From Chitinophagaceae bacterium (GTDB lineage: Bacteria > Bacteroidota > Bacteroidia > Chitinophagales > Chitinophagaceae), in assembly GCA_020846105.1 (NCBI GenBank), contig JADLEN010000153.1, positions 1-8,340 of the forward strand: 8,340 nucleotides of DNA, written 5' to 3'. Under the pieces are notes generated by a model, which did not search any database, had not been told where the DNA came from, and worked only from the letters and a program-made list of their open reading frames with translations. Positions 6,874-8,340 of the stretch are shown piece by piece. The translations under genes were made by a program, and so were the position numbers. Each line of letters opens with the position of its first letter. The first letter of the stretch is position 1.

Positions 6874-6881
6874 TATATTTG
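6874..6881 (+). promoter_or_regulatory. Candidate Bacteroidota -7 element (TATATTTG) for the DUF3822-rsmD unit
   Basis: TATATTTG matches the phylum consensus TAnnTTTG exactly and lies 99 nt before the DUF3822 start, inside the divergent intergenic region. No good -33 element (TTTG) is seen at the usual distance of about 19 nt upstream, which lowers confidence. Confidence 0.4.
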
Positions 6882-6953
6882 CCCACGCCCGGCGAAAAAA
6901 AATGAGCGCAAATACTGCTTCGTATTGGCTATCTTTTTTTCGTTTTGCTGGCG

Positions 6954-6961
6954 CAAATTTA
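6954..6961 (-). promoter_or_regulatory. Candidate -7 element (TAAATTTG) for the MATE-truB-acyl-CoA dehydrogenase unit
   Basis: On the minus strand TAAATTTG fits TAnnTTTG. It would give a 5' UTR of about 120 nt before the transporter start at 6823. No clear -33 TTTG accompanies it, and in A/T-rich DNA such an octamer can occur by chance. Confidence 0.33.
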
Positions 6962-6979
6962 TTTTAATTATTCCGAACT

Positions 6980-7816
6980 ATGCCTGCTGATATGGATAAA
7001 CATATTGTACGTCGCCAATACCTTGCCCACAACGGGGAAGATTTGCTAAGCCAAGTACAAAAAGTTATTTGCCTTGTAACCCCGCATGTCTTTATTAGCG
7101 CAGGGTATCACCCATCTGGCGAGGTGCTGATGGTAAACAGCAGCCGCTACGATGTGCAGGCTTGGGCGCCTAAATTTATTGAGTATGAGTTTCTAAACGA
7201 CCCCTTGTTTGCAGCGCCAGAGATGGTGCAAGCAGTATTTGTAGCAAGTAGCAAAAACATGCTAGTGCCCGATGAGTTGTTTGAAGATAAAGAAGAAGCT
7301 AGCCATTGGCTAAAGAAAATATACCATTGCGAGGAAGACGATGCGCTATTTGCAGAGCATTTTAGTAGCAATAAATTGCATTGTTGTTTCGCATTCGAAG
7401 CGTCCATAGTAGCGGTGCTGTCGCAATACCTTAGCGAAATACGCATAAAGCCATTGACCATGGTGCATTTTAAAGACAAAGTAGCAGATGCACTGCAATG
7501 TACCATTGCCGATACTTATGCCAAAGCAACATTACACTTCAACAACAAGCTGGTTTGGCACCAAACATTTGAGTACGAAACAGCCGAAGATATTTTGTAC
7601 CAATTGTCGGCAGCCTGCCAAGTGCACGAGATAGATATTCAAGACTTTTTGCTAAGCTTTACTACCACAAGTATTGAAGACCAGCCGATACTTAAAAAGC
7701 TGAAACATTACTTTCCAAAATACAAAGCTACCAAGAGTGGTATAGCCGATATTATAGCGCCAGACTGGGCAGCTACAGTTTTCTTATTTCAACAATTATA
7801 CGGATGCGCATCATAG
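6980..7816 (+). CDS. DUF3822 family protein
   Basis: The 278-aa product is soluble, with no signal peptide or membrane segment, and its function is not known. I assign it to DUF3822, a Bacteroidota-specific family usually encoded just before rsmD, from overall pattern and context. Visible traits are VFVASSKNMLVPDELF (86-101), matching the family's conserved (T/M)LVP stretch, a central hydrophobic strand region, and a C-terminal SGIADIIAPDWA (253-264). Alternating strands and helices suggest a folded alpha/beta protein. ATG at 6980 has no Shine-Dalgarno sequence; the ATG at 6992 is an alternative start. The 3' end overlaps the next gene by 13 nt in another frame, so the two are almost certainly cotranscribed and may be translationally coupled. 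This hints at a role connected with ribosome maturation, but that is inference from position only. Confidence 0.85.
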   Translation: MPADMDKHIVRRQYLAHNGEDLLSQVQKVICLVTPHVFISAGYHPSGEVLMVNSSRYDVQAWAPKFIEYEFLNDPLFAAPEMVQAVFVASSKNMLVPDELFEDKEEASHWLKKIYHCEEDDALFAEHFSSNKLHCCFAFEASIVAVLSQYLSEIRIKPLTMVHFKDKVADALQCTIADTYAKATLHFNNKLVWHQTFEYETAEDILYQLSAACQVHEIDIQDFLLSFTTTSIEDQPILKKLKHYFPKYKATKSGIADIIAPDWAATVFLFQQLYGCAS

Positions 7817-8340
7817 GCGGAGCCCATGGCGGGCGAAAAATAAACCCACCCAGCAGAATGCCTTATACAAGGCCCACAACGGATATTGCCAAAGAAGGGC
7901 TATTTAATATCCTCCAAAACATACTAGACTTTGAAAGCCTCAAAACCCTCGATTTGTTTGGCGGTACAGGTGCTATTAGCTATGAGCTAGCATCGCGCGG
8001 GGCTACAGAGCTTACTATTGTAGAAAAGGACGAGCAGATGTTCAACTTTATAAAAAAGAACATAGAAACCTTGAAAATAGAAAACATAAAAGCCGTGAAG
8101 ATGGATGTGTTTCGATACATGCAAATGTGCAAAGAACAGCACGATTTTATTTTTGCTGGCCCACCTTATGCACTTACGAGTATCGACGATTTGCCAAAGT
8201 ATGTTTTCGAAAATAATTTGCTACTACCCGAAGGTATTTTTGTACTAGAGCATACCCCAAGAAACGATTATCAAAACCACCCTAATTTTTATAGAATAAA
8301 AAATTATGGCACTACGGTTTTTACTTTTTTTCTTCAACCA
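7804..8340 (+). CDS. rsmD: 16S rRNA (guanine(966)-N2)-methyltransferase RsmD (3' end cut by window)
   Basis: The frame opens at ATG 7804, overlaps the DUF3822 gene by 13 nt and stays open for 179 codons to the window edge. RsmD proteins are usually about 180-200 aa, so only a few residues are probably missing. RsmD methylates N2 of G966 of 16S rRNA using S-adenosylmethionine. The N-terminus MRIIGG and RPTTDIAKEGLFNIL (23-37) are typical of the family. Motif I is DLFGGTGAISYELASRGA (50-67), and the acidic residue after the second strand is E74. The catalytic motif IV, normally (D/N)PPY, here reads AGPPY (118-122), with G119 encoded by GGC at 8158-8160. FVLEH (146-150) and NYGTTVF (167-173) fit the C-terminal strands. 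Everything except motif IV is canonical. Confidence 0.93.
   Translation, partial: MRIIGGAHGGRKINPPSRMPYTRPTTDIAKEGLFNILQNILDFESLKTLDLFGGTGAISYELASRGATELTIVEKDEQMFNFIKKNIETLKIENIKAVKMDVFRYMQMCKEQHDFIFAGPPYALTSIDDLPKYVFENNLLLPEGIFVLEHTPRNDYQNHPNFYRIKNYGTTVFTFFLQP

Overview
The window looks like chromosomal DNA of a member of the Bacteroidota, probably Chitinophagales or a close relative. Four things point there. The first gene ends in a gliding-motility-associated C-terminal domain (CHU_C), the type-B sorting signal of the type IX secretion system. A DUF3822 gene lies directly before rsmD, an arrangement I know from this phylum. Start codons lack clear Shine-Dalgarno sequences. A TAnnTTTG-type -7 promoter element can be seen. 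The lineage is inferred from gene content, not from a search.

Layout. At 1-1743 (+) is the 3' part of a large secreted protein with tandem Ig/PKD-like domains. A 17-bp hairpin terminator (1770-1809) separates it from a convergent gene at 1842-2552 (-), which encodes a soluble, Ala/Gln-rich, apparently helical protein of unknown function. Next come almost 1 kb without a believable gene (2553-3543). This gap holds a strongly C-depleted G/T-rich tract with degenerate internal repeats, a palindromic REP-like element, a 95-bp tandem duplication built from ACCACAAAGG units, and short tandem repeats. It ends in the terminator of the next gene.

At 3544-6823 three minus-strand genes are read in the order MATE-family transporter, truB (tRNA pseudouridine-55 synthase without a PUA domain), acyl-CoA dehydrogenase, closing with a strong intrinsic terminator at 3480-3516. 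The gaps of about 40 and 78 nt fit a loose operon, but the three functions (export, tRNA modification, acyl-CoA oxidation) form no obvious pathway. A 156-nt divergent intergenic region (6824-6979) carries a candidate -7 element in each direction. From 6980 rightwards, a DUF3822 gene overlaps rsmD by 13 nt. The rsmD gene runs off the right edge, probably just short of its stop codon.

Most of the window is ordinary core and accessory chromosome. I do not see an assembled new system such as a defence island, BGC, CRISPR array or mobile element with its enzyme. The parts most worth a second look are the skewed and repeat-rich gap at 2553-3455 with its neighbouring unknown gene, and a GPPY in place of the usual (D/N)PPY in the catalytic motif of RsmD.
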